Below, piece after piece: positions 11,225-23,247 of a stretch of DNA of 64,000 nt; the stretch's first letter is position 1; each line of letters begins with the position of its first letter. The position numbers and the translations under genes are program-made. The notes under the pieces are model-generated. The model worked only from the letters and a program-made list of their open reading frames with translations, had not been told where the DNA came from and did not search any database. The stretch is taken from NCBI RefSeq assembly GCF_026914185.1, contig NC_070572.1, positions 3,038,001 through 3,102,000 of the forward strand, written 5' to 3'. The stretch comes from Puccinia triticina. Lineage: Eukaryota; Basidiomycota; Pucciniomycetes; Pucciniales; Pucciniaceae.

Positions 11225-12770
11225 GTGCAGTTTCAAATTGTCAGCTGCACGATATTGTTCAAACTTTTTTATCAGAAGGACCAGGGCCAGACCAAGCCCG
11301 CTTGGAAAGAAATACCTCCTGGTAAAAAGTTCAAGTTCAAAATTCCTGTTAATTTAATGAACTTTGAGGCTTTCGAAAAAGCAGTTGCCAACACATGCAA
11401 AAAACAGTTCTCCAAATCTGGGAATATCATAGAAGATGCAGTTGAATGTGGCTTTCCCCCTCTCAACTGGGTAGCTTTTATGAATATCCATGAAGCAGGC
11501 GAGTTTAAACAATGAGCAGTCCTACGCATGTTGGATGGCTACTGTAGTTGAAAACAGAAGGGACCAAACCAAGGTGTGGCTGGAGCTCAAGATGGTGTTG
11601 GAATTTGAACTTTTTTCCGCTCTCCTGTTTTCCTGTCAGCCTGTCACATGCATGTTAGCCTTCCCTTATGCATGTATTTTCTTCTTTATTCATTGTGTTT
11701 CTTTCTGCTCGCGCCCACATCTTGAACACATGTAGATAGTCTATTTAAACCCAAGACTATCCTAGGAAATCTAAACCATCAGTCCTGACCATATTGATCC
11801 CTTGTGCGCACTTGAGCCCGCACTCTGTCTTATCTACAAAGGCACTTAAGCCCCTTCGAGTGAGTTACTTGGTCCTTTTTCTCAGACATTGTCTGCTATC
11901 GGCTAAAAGCCGATCTTCTTCCCTCCGCCCGTTCTGCTTGCCTCCGGTTAAAAATCCTTCAGATGGACATCCCCACTGTTGGAACTTCAGCTTCTTCTCT
12001 TTACTTACCCCCAAAATCTCTTATTCTATGTTAATGTTTACTTAATATTGTAGCCTGTTTTTTGATCTGATCTTAGCCTTTATGGCAGCCTCTTGTAGTC
12101 TAGAACCCTGAGGAATAGTCTCTATTACTATTTCTTATTCAAAACATGTCTCCTTATTCTTTTATTCATTATACATACATTCTTTATTAAATCATGTATA
12201 TATTACTTTATTTTTACAAGTAATAACATCATCAGTTCTCCCCTTTTCCTGAGTTGACCACCTTGTGCCCCCTCCAAGGATATCGAGACTGTTCACCAAA
12301 ATCACCCTCTCTCCCTTTTCTCTTACCCTTTTTGGTGAGAATTCTAACACCCACAGACAAGCTGTAGCGGCAAATGAGGTTCAACAACATGTCTTGACCA
12401 CGCAGGCCTCCAAGGATGCCATATCCACCTCCAAACACAAAATGCCAAACAATGCTGGTCCTGGAGGCAATGGGATTCAACTGCCAGTGGTAAACTTCAA
12501 AGCTCTCAACTTTCTCATGAACAAGCTCTTTGACCTTCACAAGCCCAAGCACAAGTATGAAGATTCTCTTCTGGTATTCATCAATCCTGCTAATCCAATA
12601 TGTTGCTTTGAAAACCCTGATGGTCCATAAATGAGCCAAGGCCTTTTTATCAAGCTTGTGGAACTTTGTGAACTGATCCTCCTGAAATCATTGATTAAAA
12701 TGGATAAAGTTCCTGGAGTATCAATGAACAAACCCCCAGCAATTTCAAATTTGAACAGTTATTGAAAAAA
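11225..12770 (+). pseudogene. Broken gene of an unrecognised family
   Basis: Three protein-like stretches lie in order on the plus strand. The first (11225-11515) has KFKFKIPVNLMNFEAFEKAV and PPLNWVAFMNI. The second continues in another frame (11500-11590) with WMATVVENRRDQTKVWLELKM. The third (about 12350-12765) has NFKALNFLMNKLFDLHKPKH and VFINPANPICCFENPDG, followed after a stop by more open sequence. Composition and order suggest one gene or transposon protein that has lost its frame. I do not recognise the family. It starts just outside the right target duplication of the previous element. The A/T-rich stretch 11640-12240 between the parts may be intron or unrelated DNA. Confidence 0.35.
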
Positions 12771-12805
12771 AAGAAAATTCACAAACAAGACTGTGGGTCA
12801 TAGTT

Positions 12806-12907
12806 GTCAGGAAAGAAATGGAAGGACTCAAACCCGGGTTGGGCTAACTCTAGGTACCTGCTTTACCACTAAGCTACAAAGCCTGAGTTGCCAGATTCAT
12901 AATCTAA
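12806..12907 (-). repeat. tRNA-like repeat with A and B boxes, copy 1
   Basis: On the minus strand TAGCTTAGTGG resembles a pol III A box and GGGTTTGAGTCC a B box, at normal tRNA spacing. The D arm could pair (GCTT with AAGC) but the acceptor ends do not, so this is not an intact tRNA. A second copy starts about 200 bases downstream. A tRNA-derived SINE is likely. Confidence 0.5.
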
Positions 12908-13009
12908 CATCCTCCCAGAATCTGGATGCTTGAAGGCTCTCCTAGACCCGCTGATGTGCCCACTCCTCTGCAGGTACACTTGGCTCTTTGAGCTTGAGAC
13001 TGTAAATCT

Positions 13010-13118
13010 GTCAGAAAAGAAATGGTATCACCAGGACTCAAACCCGGGTTGAGATAACTCTAGGTACCTGCTTTACCACTAAGCTGCAAAGCCTGAGTTG
13101 CCAGATTCATAATCTAGC
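13010..13118 (-). repeat. tRNA-like repeat with A and B boxes, copy 2
   Basis: This copy matches the one at 12806-12907 over nearly its whole length, including the flanking GTCAG and the CAGATTCATAATCTAG tail. It keeps the same A box and B box words. The shared flanks outside the tRNA-like part show the repeat unit is larger than a tRNA. Confidence 0.5.
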
Positions 13119-13681
13119 AATAGTTTTACCCCCAACAAATCAATATTTATACCCAATCCTGACTTATTCCATCTAAGAAAGAGGCAGTCATTAAGGCTCT
13201 GGATGACAACAATATAACCCATCCAAGATTTTTCTTATCCAAAAATATCACACATGAGTGCATGAGTGGATGGCACTTATCCAATGGGATAATTGTCTAG
13301 TTAAAAGATAATGTGAACAAATTCTTAGTTGAAGAAATGAGTATACTATACTCCTACTTCAAATTAACAGACTGACTTTTTTAAACAGCTAACTCAACCT
13401 GTAAAATTTTACCTTTGTTTTTTTATCTGAACCCTCTATTTTGCCACACTGAATTATCCTGTTATAATACAAAAATATATAGATGGCCATCTGGACCCGG
13501 GTACCCGCCTCTTTTTCAGCAAATCTTTGATACCCGTATCCGGAACCGGACACGCGGCAGCAGGTACCCGGGTATTTTTGGCTGGTACCCGGGTACTTTT
13601 TTGGTACTTTTTCAACAAACAAGCTTGATATTTCATTTCATTTCATGTACTACTTCAACCCCATAATAGATATTTTCACCT

Positions 13682-16600
13682 CTATTTCTCTTTCATCTTT
13701 CTCTTCTTCTCGCCTTGGATCCCTTCATTCCACTTATTTAGAACCCCATCCTTTATCTTGTTATTTTTCGAATAAAAAGCTACCGCCATTCCCCTGCTTA
13801 CAGATACTGCACTAAGCCTGTGCCTCTTGAGTGCAACATAATCTCTTCCAAAACTGAAAGCGCGCTCCACATCAACCGACGTAGCTGGAAATTCAAAGGA
13901 ATGATCAAATAGTAAATTAGAAATAATTCCGAATACCATTTAGAACTAAATAGCATACCCGGACAACTCAATACATCCAGTGCCATTTTCAAAAGCCCTC
14001 CGTAAGTGTTTCCTCCCCGCTTTTGTTGCAGCCACCAGTCAAGGCCGTTGACTGGCTCCGATCCATTCAAGACAAGCGCCCCGGCAAGCCAAACATCAAG
14101 TGGGTCCATTGATGAGTTCCCCAAGCGTGCTGCAGAAGCCGCACTAAGTTGAGAAAGGAATCCAGTCGCGGGCTGGATTTAAATTATGTTAGATATATAA
14201 AAATGTTTGAAATACTAATAAGAAAACTTACTTTTGCCTTTGGATTGGTAGGTTTGGAAGCTGTTGGTATTGGTTTGGGCTTATAGTGATTGATCCACAT
14301 CTCGCGTGTCAGGGAAATTGTGTCGTTAATCCAATCTTTATCCCAGCCGGCAATCTTGAAATATTCATCCTTGAACGAGGGGTGTAGGACTTTGCGGTTG
14401 GCCAACAAGATGGTTCCAAGTCAGTTTAAAAAAGAAACATGATATAGACGATACAGAGAACAAAAGTAAGATATGAAATGGAGACTTACTCGTAGCCACT
14501 CTGTAAAGGGGTGAGCAGTTGGTTAGCGTATAGTATTTGTTAGTAATCTTCAAACCGCCACAACATGCGTTCCTCAAGACGGGAGGGTAAGATCGTTTTG
14601 CTATGATTGTCGAGAGATGTTTGGTTATTTGATCAATGAAGACCACCACGTGCGATAAACGAGGTGATCCTTCAACTGAAACCTGGAGTGTAATTTCAAA
14701 CAATGGCTGCAGTACCGCAGCCAAATTGTTAGCTAATTTGATGTCGCCCTTGTCAATTTGATATTTCCGAGAAACTCCATATTTTTTATCCTTCTGCCAT
14801 TCAATAATAAGAAAGAGGCAATCAGTTTTTGGCCAGTTTGATGGAGAATAATCAAGCCACATAACTGAACCTACATTGCCGAGTGACACCTGATGATGCT
14901 ATTGAGTTGAATTAGAGTCGAGTTCCATCGTGTACAGACATCTCGTTCGATAGTATGCGGTTTATCACACTTCTCTTCTTTGCAGAAGCCGATAAACACT
15001 GCCTTTGAGTTCGGCGAATTTTTGAGCTTACGGGAAATGGCACAAAACTGCAGGCGTGCATCAGTGGTATTATTGTCCAAGAGTAACGTGAAAAGTGAAA
15101 CAATTCAGCCCACCTTTGCAAGAGTTTGTCTGCAACTTGAAGATGTGTATTGGTCCATCTCTTCATCTTCTTCACTCAGACCTTCGATGTCATCAATGTC
15201 GAGATCATCAGTTTGGGTGCCTTTTGAAATTGGAATCCCCTCTTCGCAATTGTCATCATCGGATTCACAGTGATCTTCTCTAGCCTTTGTGTACCTAGGG
15301 AAATCCAATCAAACAGCTAATGAGGATGATTATTGATTGAGGCAAGGTTGAATACTTACAACGCGATCTGTTCCTCGCAATCATCTGATTCGGAGTCCGC
15401 ATCAGATTCATCAGTCAATCTGGCCTCGTCTACGGTGTCTTCTTGATTTCGTTTTTGTGGTCCGAAAGGTTGCAGGATTGCTTTGGCAATGAGATTGAGT
15501 ATGTGGGCGAAGCACCGTATCCATTGAGGTTGTCCTTTGAAGTGGGGCCACTTCAGCTTTTTCAACTCATTTACCATAACTACATTATTGGACGCATTAT
15601 CTGACACAATGCCATGAATCTGGCCAATCAAAAAGAGATAATTAGAAACGTACAATCCAATAAGATAAAAAATAATTGACCTTGCTTGCAACGTCAAATT
15701 TTTCAACAACCAGCTGCACTGTTTCAGCCAAGTATTCACCGGTGTGGCTGCGCATTAACTTGATGAAATCAAGCGGCATAGATTCAAGCTGATACTTCCC
15801 ACCGGCCTGCTCGTTAAGCCTGTAGATTACTATACCAAGAATGTCAAACCCGTTGGGGGATTGCCATGCGTCCACCCCAAGATACATCGCGCCTGTGTGG
15901 TTCTGATTACCAATTAAATAAATGAGGCCAATCACAAAGAGAGAGAAACAGCGTTGAACGCTCCTCACCTTTAACTCCAACTTGAATGATTCCTGTACCG
16001 CTGTGTACAGGAAATGGATCGCTCTTGAGACCACGCGTCAATCGGGTAAGTTCTTGAGGAGAGTTGGGTGCAAGAGGTCCCGGAAGCTGTTGTCTTCCAA
16101 CGCAGAGAAAGGTTGTGCAGCCTCTGCACACCAGATTGCACATTTTTGTGTCACCTTTTCCTCACAAAATGTCGCACAACTTCTAATCAGCTTCATTATA
16201 CACATATGAATGATCTAAACATGAGAACTCCCCTCGCGCGGGTCAATTTCGCCAGTTCCCGTGACTCCAAGAGATCCAAGGGTCCGAGTACAGTCATTAG
16301 TGTGCTTCTTCTGGGCACAGGCTGCAGTGTGTTTAAGGAGATTACTGCAGGATGCGTTATGCATAGGTCGATTGATTTTCTTGTCACATCTAAAGGACAA
16401 AAGAGCATTAGCAAAATAATTCGAAAAAGTGATAATAAAGATAACCATGAACCTACGATTTGCAAGGATAAGCTATCATCCTCCTTCCATTCTTATCAAG
16501 TTGATTGGACAGCTCAGGTGTGTTGTATGACGCATAACTGGTACTGGCAGCGGTTTTGGCAATTTGTTGTGCTCGGCCTGTAAGTGTTTTAGATTGGGGA

Positions 16601-16890
16601 AGAAAGAAGTAAGTATTAAAAACCAATCGACCAACTATCAATCAATCAAGACCAGACGTACTAAGCTCCTCCTGATCGGTAGTAGCTCCGGCAGGCCCTC
16701 CACTGGCAGACGGAGTTGTTAGACGTTCATCAGGATGCTCCTTGTCCACATCAATTGGATTGGTAGTGGCAGGCTCTTCAGATACGGACGAGATACTCCT
16801 ACTCCTTGCTTGGGGGGCATTTGGCATAGAGACCGAGTTTGGTGATGATTCTTGACCAGATTTCTTGGTTTGACGGCGTGGGTGGGGCAT
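13682..16890 (-). pseudogene. hAT transposase, multi-exon, probably degraded
   Basis: The probable start is the ATG at 16890, opening a serine- and proline-rich N-terminus. A BED-type finger region follows (CDKKINRPMHNASCSNLLKH around 16350-16280). The RNase H-like core has YLGVDAWQSPNG (about 15880) and IHGIVSDNASNN (about 15610), then WIRCFAHILNLIAKAIL. The C-terminal dimerisation part has FPATSVDVERAFSFGRDYV (about 13880). Short introns with GT-AG ends appear between blocks (for example near 15905-15970 and 15620-15680), so most frame changes can be splicing. I did not resolve every junction, and some frames break without an obvious intron. The enzyme would excise and insert the element. 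Confidence 0.75.
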
Positions 16891-16997
16891 AGTTGTAGTG
16901 TTGAGGTGGGATGGTAGTTTTGAGGTGGGATGGTAGTGTCGAGGTCGGATGGTAGTGTTGAGGTCAGATGGGTCAGATGAGGTATATCAACAATATG

Positions 16998-17078
16998 ATG
17001 ATATACTTTGTGATAGCTGCTCCACACCTGTAACATGTAACATTACAGGTGTGGAGCAGGTATCACAAAGTATATCAT
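16998..17078. repeat. 36-bp stem hairpin upstream of the hAT transposase
   Basis: The arms start ATGATATACTTTGTGATA and end TATCACAAAGTATATCAT, with CTCCACACCTGTAA and its complement nearer the loop. The loop is about nine bases. The hairpin sits between the transposase start and the right end of the element. It may be a small palindromic insertion or a structural subterminal signal. Confidence 0.7.
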
Positions 17079-17271
17079 TATACACCTGTCCCATATTTAT
17101 GTACGTGTGCTGGGTGGGTATCACTGGTGGTACCCGGGTACCCGGACAAAAATTACATGAAATTCAGATACCCGTACCCGTACCCGGACACGCGGCGGCA
17201 GGTACCCGCCAGAGCAATGAGTACCCGCCGGCGTGTACCGGGTACCCACTTGCCATCTTTACAAAAATATA

Positions 17272-17866
17272 CCACCTACATGTCCAAACCATGTTTAATA
17301 AAAAAACTGTTGTAGCATCTTGATCTGGGTTGGACTTAAACAGCGGCTTGCTCACTTGTCAGACTAATTAGTAAGATGTATTCACCAATCTGTGTTTGCT
17401 TTGCTCAACAAAAAGAATTTTCTCAAAATTCAATATGGGAGTCAGTATGCCCACCAAGGATGGTATAGCTCCAGACCTTTTGGGCAGTGAATTGCGGGAT
17501 TTGTCTGATATTGATTGCTAGGCTGAGCAGATGGAAACAGAACTTCACAATATGTTTTTTGTGTATAAATTTTAAAATAAATCTGGAGTCTTTTAGAGCA
17601 GTTATATGCTTTATTGATTGCATATTGGTTGCTAGAGTGGGCAGACTGGACATACTGCATCAGAAAAAAGTATTTTTGGGGGATAACTGGGCTATTAATG
17701 TTTCATTAAACAACACAAGTGATAGATGGTTACTGGGCTGGGTTGTTCTGTTTACTGTGAGTGGATACTTAGGTTGATTATTTGGAATTGGATGGCATGC
17801 AGTACCCACAATGTGCAAAAACATTAGAGCACAAGGCTTTATTGATTATTTCACCAGTAACTCAAC
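17272..17866. other. Intergenic, nothing recognised
   Basis: Only short A/T-rich open frames occur here. Two weakly related stretches of about 65 bases (17465-17530 and 17581-17650) share words such as TTGATTG and GGCAGA or GAGCAGA. I cannot assign a gene. Confidence 0.3.
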
Positions 17867-19240
17867 AAATTTACTACTCTGTGTCCGGGAAATAGCTCAG
17901 GCTCTTATTCAAGACAAGCTTCTTCTTGATTGCTGCAAAACAGAGTTTGATTGGGTTGAGCTTGGGGAAGTACAGTGGTAGATATACAATTTTGAAGAAA
18001 ATGTGGCCAGAGGCCTGAAAATGAGGTGAAGTGAGCTGAAGAAGGTCAAGTGCACAGGATGCACAGGGACTCAGAAAAGCAGTGCAGAAGTCTCCAATGG
18101 AGCAGGTCTGAATACCAATGGCTCAGAACTAAGTGATGTCTGTATTTCATGTGGGGACAGATGAAATACATGGAGGAAAAGGGGCCTAAAGAGGGGCCTG
18201 AGTGGCTGAGGGACCCTGATGGAATGAAAAGGAACAAAAGAGAAATAAGCCCTCTTCTGGGCATGGGGCATCATTCTAACAGATTTGGACCCCAATTGTA
18301 TTGCAAAGATATTTGACTCAAGCGCCCTCTGTGGATTGTTGTGTCATCACAGAAAAGCACAGATTTCACATCTGGATATTGATTCATGCAAGGGAGCTAC
18401 AGGAGCAGATTTCAGCTGAACAGTTCCCAAAATCTGGTCAAGTATGTACTCATCAAGTCAAATTCAAGAAAATCCTCAAATTTTTCTCCTTGGAATGTTT
18501 GGCTAATTGTGGTGAGTGCAACCAAACTGTTGAGAAACATTTCAGGCAAGATACTCCAATGTCTGGGGTTCTTGTTGATGATCAAGCGCTGGGCTGGAGA
18601 TCCTTGCTCTGACCTTTCAAACACTTGGAGCAGATCCTTGTCACAAAAGGAGCTCTTATCTTAAACAGAAAAGATAAATCCACAATCAGTCTAAGATATC
18701 ATTACCAAAGGAAAAGTAAACAGACTCACCTGTGAAAACCAGAAATTTGGCAGGAAAGAATTCCATTTGCTTGACAAATGCAAACTTGCAACCAACAACT
18801 TCCTGCAGTTCATTGTTGAAGGATTGTTCAAGGTGATTGAAAAAATGTTGACAAGATTCTCATGTATTGCTTGGATACTAAGGAGCTTCCCAGTAGATTC
18901 AAACAGTTGCTGCTGCATCTCTTCAAGGAACAACCACGGTTTGGAACAAACCAACTGGACCATGAATCAACATTCCTTGTTTGAGAGTGTTGCAGGTGGT
19001 TGGTGTGTTTCTTAAGATTTGGGACTTCAAACAATGGCCTTCGTTTCTTGGTAAATATGTATCCATCACTGGAAAGATTGCCCAGGCTTGACAGATATGC
19101 AATTCAGGAAGTCCCTTGAGTGCCATTTGGAGGGTAACCACTTTGATCACTGGCAGGTAGGGTACAAAAACCATGATGGTAACAAGTGTGGTTGGTTGGT
19201 TTGGAGGTGTTTGTTGAGAATGAGGGGGTAGAGGGAACAA
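17867..19240 (-). pseudogene. Tc1/mariner-type transposase remnant
   Basis: Fragments in transposase order lie on the minus strand. A helix-turn-helix part (KPWLFLEEMQQQLFE, SIQAIHENL) is at about 18960-18790. A first catalytic aspartate context, DESSFCDKDLL, is at about 18650, followed by GSPAQR. A second, VLFCDDTTIHRG, is at about 18345. A third-region motif, FPKLNPIKLCFAAIKKKL, is at about 17970-17900, where the family usually has NPIE, so the catalytic glutamate appears replaced. Frames are broken by stops and shifts, and a solo LTR separates the last two blocks. The element is dead. Family assignment rests on motif order. Confidence 0.6.
17993..18281 (-). mobile_element. Solo LTR in the Tc1/mariner remnant
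   Basis: The repeat begins TGTTAGAATGATGCCCC on the minus strand and ends CTTCA. It matches the solo LTR at 51780-52076 over its whole length with scattered differences. Flanks AATTT and GATTT agree in four of five bases. No internal retrotransposon sequence remains, so recombination between two LTRs is likely. Confidence 0.75.
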
Positions 19241-19462
19241 TTGATCAGCTTGATGCTTTGTTGGGCAGAAAATGGCAAAAAACCAAACCTTTACTTGTGC
19301 TGTGCCTTGCTGTACACTCCAAACCCATGAATTGAGCCCAATTAAAATCTAGAGTGGTTCAAGATGAAGCAGAATCACAATATGTACATAAATCTTGCAA
19401 AGTCTTTCCAATGAGCCTGCTGCCACACAAGCTGGAAACAATTTGCATGGCCCATAAAGGCA

Positions 19463-19777
19463 TCCACATTGTTTGGTTAACTTGCCCAGTTCTGGCAACT
19501 AAACCCAACCAGCAATCACATTGGTCCAGGCAAACCCCAGGCTTGATTCCAGGCTATGAATATGCAACACCTGGCCTGAAATACACCAATGAGCCCCAAC
19601 ATTACACCACCAGGAAACTATCCACATTGTTTGGTTAACTTGCCCAGTTCTGGCAACTAAACCCAACCAGCAATCACATTGGTCCGGGCAAACTCCAGGC
19701 TTGATTCCAGGCTATGAATATGCAACACCTGGCCTGAAATACACCAATGAGCCCCAACATTACACCACCAGGAAACT
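19463..19777. repeat. Tandem duplication, two units of 158 bp
   Basis: The unit begins TCCACATTGTTTGGTTAACT and ends CACCACCAGGAAACT. The second copy starts at 19621 and differs at only a few positions. It is a recent direct duplication in non-coding DNA. Confidence 0.9.
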
Positions 19778-20465
19778 GGGAAATTGGCCCAACATGTGCT
19801 TTGATGGTTGGGCTAACCAAACAGTCTGGCTTTGTGACCAACATGATTCCACTGCAATCATGACATGTTGGGTTTTCACTTCCCTCTGCCTCTCTTCACA
19901 GACTCCCTCAAAACCTTGTATCCTCACACTTATGCTTGTTACACTTACAATGGATGTCTTTTATTACTTGGTCATGCTGCTTTTCTTACTGATCATGTAG
20001 ACTTTGATCCCTGCTCAGATTAGACTGATAGCTTTCCTTGATTACTGCCTTCCTTGTGTGTGCGCGTGCTCTGCCTGTGACAGATACTAGTTTCCTGTGA
20101 AAGTCTTCTCTGAGATTCCGGAAGTGTTCTATTCATTTATCTTTATATTCAGTATGTTGTCACCCACAAGTGGATCTCTTGTACTTAGTCTATATATCAT
20201 AGCCAAGTATCAAGAAATCAAACTCATTGGTTTTCCCTCTATTTTTCCGCGCCTCCCATCTGAGCCAATCCAGCAAGATTGCCATCCTTGCTGCCCTTTT
20301 CTCAAGCCTCTGGCTCATGTCTCGTCATCACTCTTATGAGCCCTGCTGTTGAAAACCTAACATGACATCCCCAAAGGAATGGTGGGACAATTGGCACAAC
20401 AGAGTCCCCCACCTTCACACAACCATATCCCAATCATGGAATTACAGCTGTGCAGCCAGCTGCTG

Positions 20466-20532
20466 GAAAAAGGGTGACTCAAACCCATAACCCCAAGGCC
20501 ATAGGCATATCAAGCAGTCTAACCATGGTGCT
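20466..20532 (-). repeat. tRNA-like fragment
   Basis: On the minus strand TGGTTAGACTGC and GGGTTTGAGTC resemble A and B boxes of a tRNA at about the right spacing. The arms do not fold into a convincing cloverleaf. This is probably a tRNA-derived repeat. Confidence 0.35.
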
Positions 20533-23237
20533 AATCACATTGGATTTGTATACAACCTTCTTTATATATATTACCCAAATAGTCAGCCAATTGGCTGATT
20601 TTTTGAGGTTCCATGGGAAGTTTGAGTGATTGGTTGGGGCATTGGTCCCTGATTGTGCAGATTGCGGATTGGCTGGATAAACCAATCCCAATCATGTAAT
20701 AGGTTGGTCAGATGTTCTCCAATCAGGACATGTTGGACCAACCCACACTGATCACAGGAAGTGACCCTGGGCTGTAACCTCCCCAATCATTCCAGGGGAG
20801 CACAGGTAGCTGTATTAGTCCAAAAGAAAGTCATCAACACCTAATCCATCCGCAGTATTGGTCAAGGGAGGAGAAACCCATTGCTTTCCTCTTGTACCAA
20901 TCTAGTTGTATTGGTCAGAGAGGAAAAAGAGACCAACTGGAATTCATCAAGCTTGGGCAAGTGGTGTAAGATAGGCTTCTAAAAATGAATCTGAAAAACA
21001 AAATGCACAAAATTGTTTTCCAGTTTTGTGGGAAGTTTCAATACTGCTCCTAAAAATAAAACAAAATATTGAAACAAACAGTCTTGCATGCAAGAAGAAT
21101 AACTCATCCAATATCTTTGTAAGTTTTGAAGAAACAATTTCTTACATTTCGGTTTTCAGAATCATTATCAGAAAACTATTTTACACCACTTGACCAAGCT
21201 TGATGAATTCAAGTGGGTGGTTCAAGGTTCAGTAATCCAAAACAACCAGCCATAAACAACTGGTACTTTAAGGACCTGTAAAAGGGTCTGGTTTAAGAGG
21301 GTCTTTGTTGCCTCTTGTTTGGAGAGGTCAGAGTTGGTATATTCAAAGTTTGAAGAAGTCAGAGTTGGAATATTCAAGATTTTTTGGATTCAGAGGGGTC
21401 AGAGGAGTTCTGTTTCTTTGGTTGGGTGTTCTGTTGATTCTGTGTCATAGGAGAGTCCCCATTACAGCTCATAACATATCACAACTTCTGAAACATAGTA
21501 TCATCAAATACAACCTATTTTTTTAAATCCAAATGGTCCCACCCAGACTGACAGACTCAGTTGAACTCACTTGTAGCTGATCTTGCCTCAAGCCTCAATA
21601 CAACCCCAATACACACCCAATACACACCCAATACACACCCAATACACACCTTTGCCCTTCCTTTCTCCTCCTATGCTTCCAAGTTCCAATTCCCTTATCT
21701 CGCTTCACCCATCAACATCTTAAGATCAACTTCAAGCTCAAGTCACTCTCCAACAATTTCACCAAGGCAAAACAGCCCACCAATTCTAGCACCCAACTTG
21801 GTGGTGAGAAATGCAATTCACCACATTTCCATTAATTTCCTCTCCATTCCTTCAGTTGTCTTTCATCTTAGTAATCTTCTGCTCACCTCTGATCAGTTTT
21901 GGGGCATTGTGAACCCCAATATTGACCCTTTGTCAATTCCATCACATCCAACAGTCTACAAGCCCACCTACATCCAATAACCATTACACCACACACCCCC
22001 GGTCCCATCCCATAAACACAAATCTAGGGCAACAACAAGAACAAAACTGCCAAAAAAGAATGGGGAAATTATTTTGGATGACTAGATGGATCAGAAGTGC
22101 AGATAAATTGGATGATGGTTGACTCTTTGGGCCTGTAACATACGGCATGACAATTGAAACTTTCCAAATTTATCTTGCTAAAACAAAACTGAACATCACC
22201 AAAATGTAGTCTTCAGGGCAAAAGTGAAGAATTTCAACAGTTGAACCCTCCTCTTGCTTTCAATTCTTGTGTAGAGGACAATAAAAGTAGCAATTTTGCA
22301 AAATTGAAGCCTATGGCACAGGCCCTTCATCTTTCTCTAAGCTGCCTCAAATGATATCTAATGTTTCACCACCATCAATAATATCCTTCAGGCGGGGTAA
22401 AGTCAATCCGATCCGACGATCTGTCACTCGTCCCTATTCCCCCCCAAACAAACAAACAATCAGTCTTCCGCTCTTATTCTCCGCATTTTTTGATGGGAAA
22501 AGGGGCTTATATACTTGATGGAAGTTGTATGTCTTAATCTTTTACAATCGGTTGGTGTTCTTGACTTGAGAAAGACGCGATTCGCGAGTCTCGATCACTT
22601 TTTGTCGCAGTTTCAGGGCGAGTAATCGGGCCCGTAAGATCATGCAGGCCCGTTCGCGATTCTAGATGTGCATAAAAGAAAATATGTTTGAGGAGAGAGT
22701 GGGAGGATAAAGGAAAGGGGTTTTTTGGGGGGAAAGACGAGAAAAGGAAGAGCGGCTCAACTTGGTGCTGGGAGCGCGAGTCTTGCATCGAGACAGCTGT
22801 TCCGGTAGGGATGTGTGTCAATCTAACCGCCGATCCAGTCTTGTTGACGGGCTACCATTCCACATCCATCAATCAAGGAAAATAGGGAACAGAACGTCAG
22901 GATAGTGTCCGACAGTAAATAAAAGGCATGCGAGGATAGGCACTTAACTTGTCCTCCAGCGCCTTGCGATCGCATCGTCTCTAATCTTATATCTTTTTCT
23001 TCAAACAAATTTTCTTATGGGGTTTCCTCTGATCCGACCGGGTTAAGAAGCAAGACCTAAGAAAAGAACAAATTGAAAATTTCCTTTCGGCGAAGGGGAT
23101 TGAAAGGGCATTGTACGGACCTAGCTTAACTACGAACGGAGGGTCCGGGGGACCCCGACCGGAGGGCTGTCCACAGGGAGGGGCCGCTTCAGGCCGCCTC
23201 AGGCCCGCCAGGGCCGAGCTTAACCAAGCCTCTAACT
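20533..23237. other. Long non-coding stretch, no gene recognised
   Basis: I find no recognisable domain here. A four-fold 11-base repeat, AATACACACCC, occurs near 21605-21650. A proline- and serine-rich open frame at 21561-21980 looks like low-complexity sequence. The part from 22380 to 23237 is more GC-rich and may belong to an unidentified repeat that the next element entered. Confidence 0.3.
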
Positions 23238-23247
23238 TACAGCTAAG

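Larger units (their letters stand above)
13480..17259 (-). mobile_element. hAT DNA transposon
   Basis: The element carries a minus-strand hAT transposase gene and is bordered by inverted ends (AGATGGCCATCTGG on the left; the right end read inward begins AGATGGCAAGTGGG), followed inward by CCCGGGTACC-rich subterminal repeats. The 12-base direct repeat TACAAAAATATA lies outside both ends (13468-13479 and 17260-17271). That is longer than the 8 bp usual for hAT, so part of it may be chance. CCGGACACGCGGC blocks occur near both ends in direct orientation. Confidence 0.75.

Noticed and set aside
10320..11236. Long open frames of repeated YCIVL or QYNTI peptides on both strands
   Set aside because: They come from the 5-base TACAA microsatellite, which is open in all frames without being coding.
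12806..13118. Functional tRNA genes
   Set aside because: A and B boxes are present but the acceptor and anticodon arms do not fold properly, and the repeated unit extends beyond the tRNA-like part.
13490..17260. CCGGACACGCGGC blocks as the terminal inverted repeats of the hAT element
   Set aside because: Those blocks are in direct, not inverted, orientation; the AGATGGC ends next to the direct repeats fit better.
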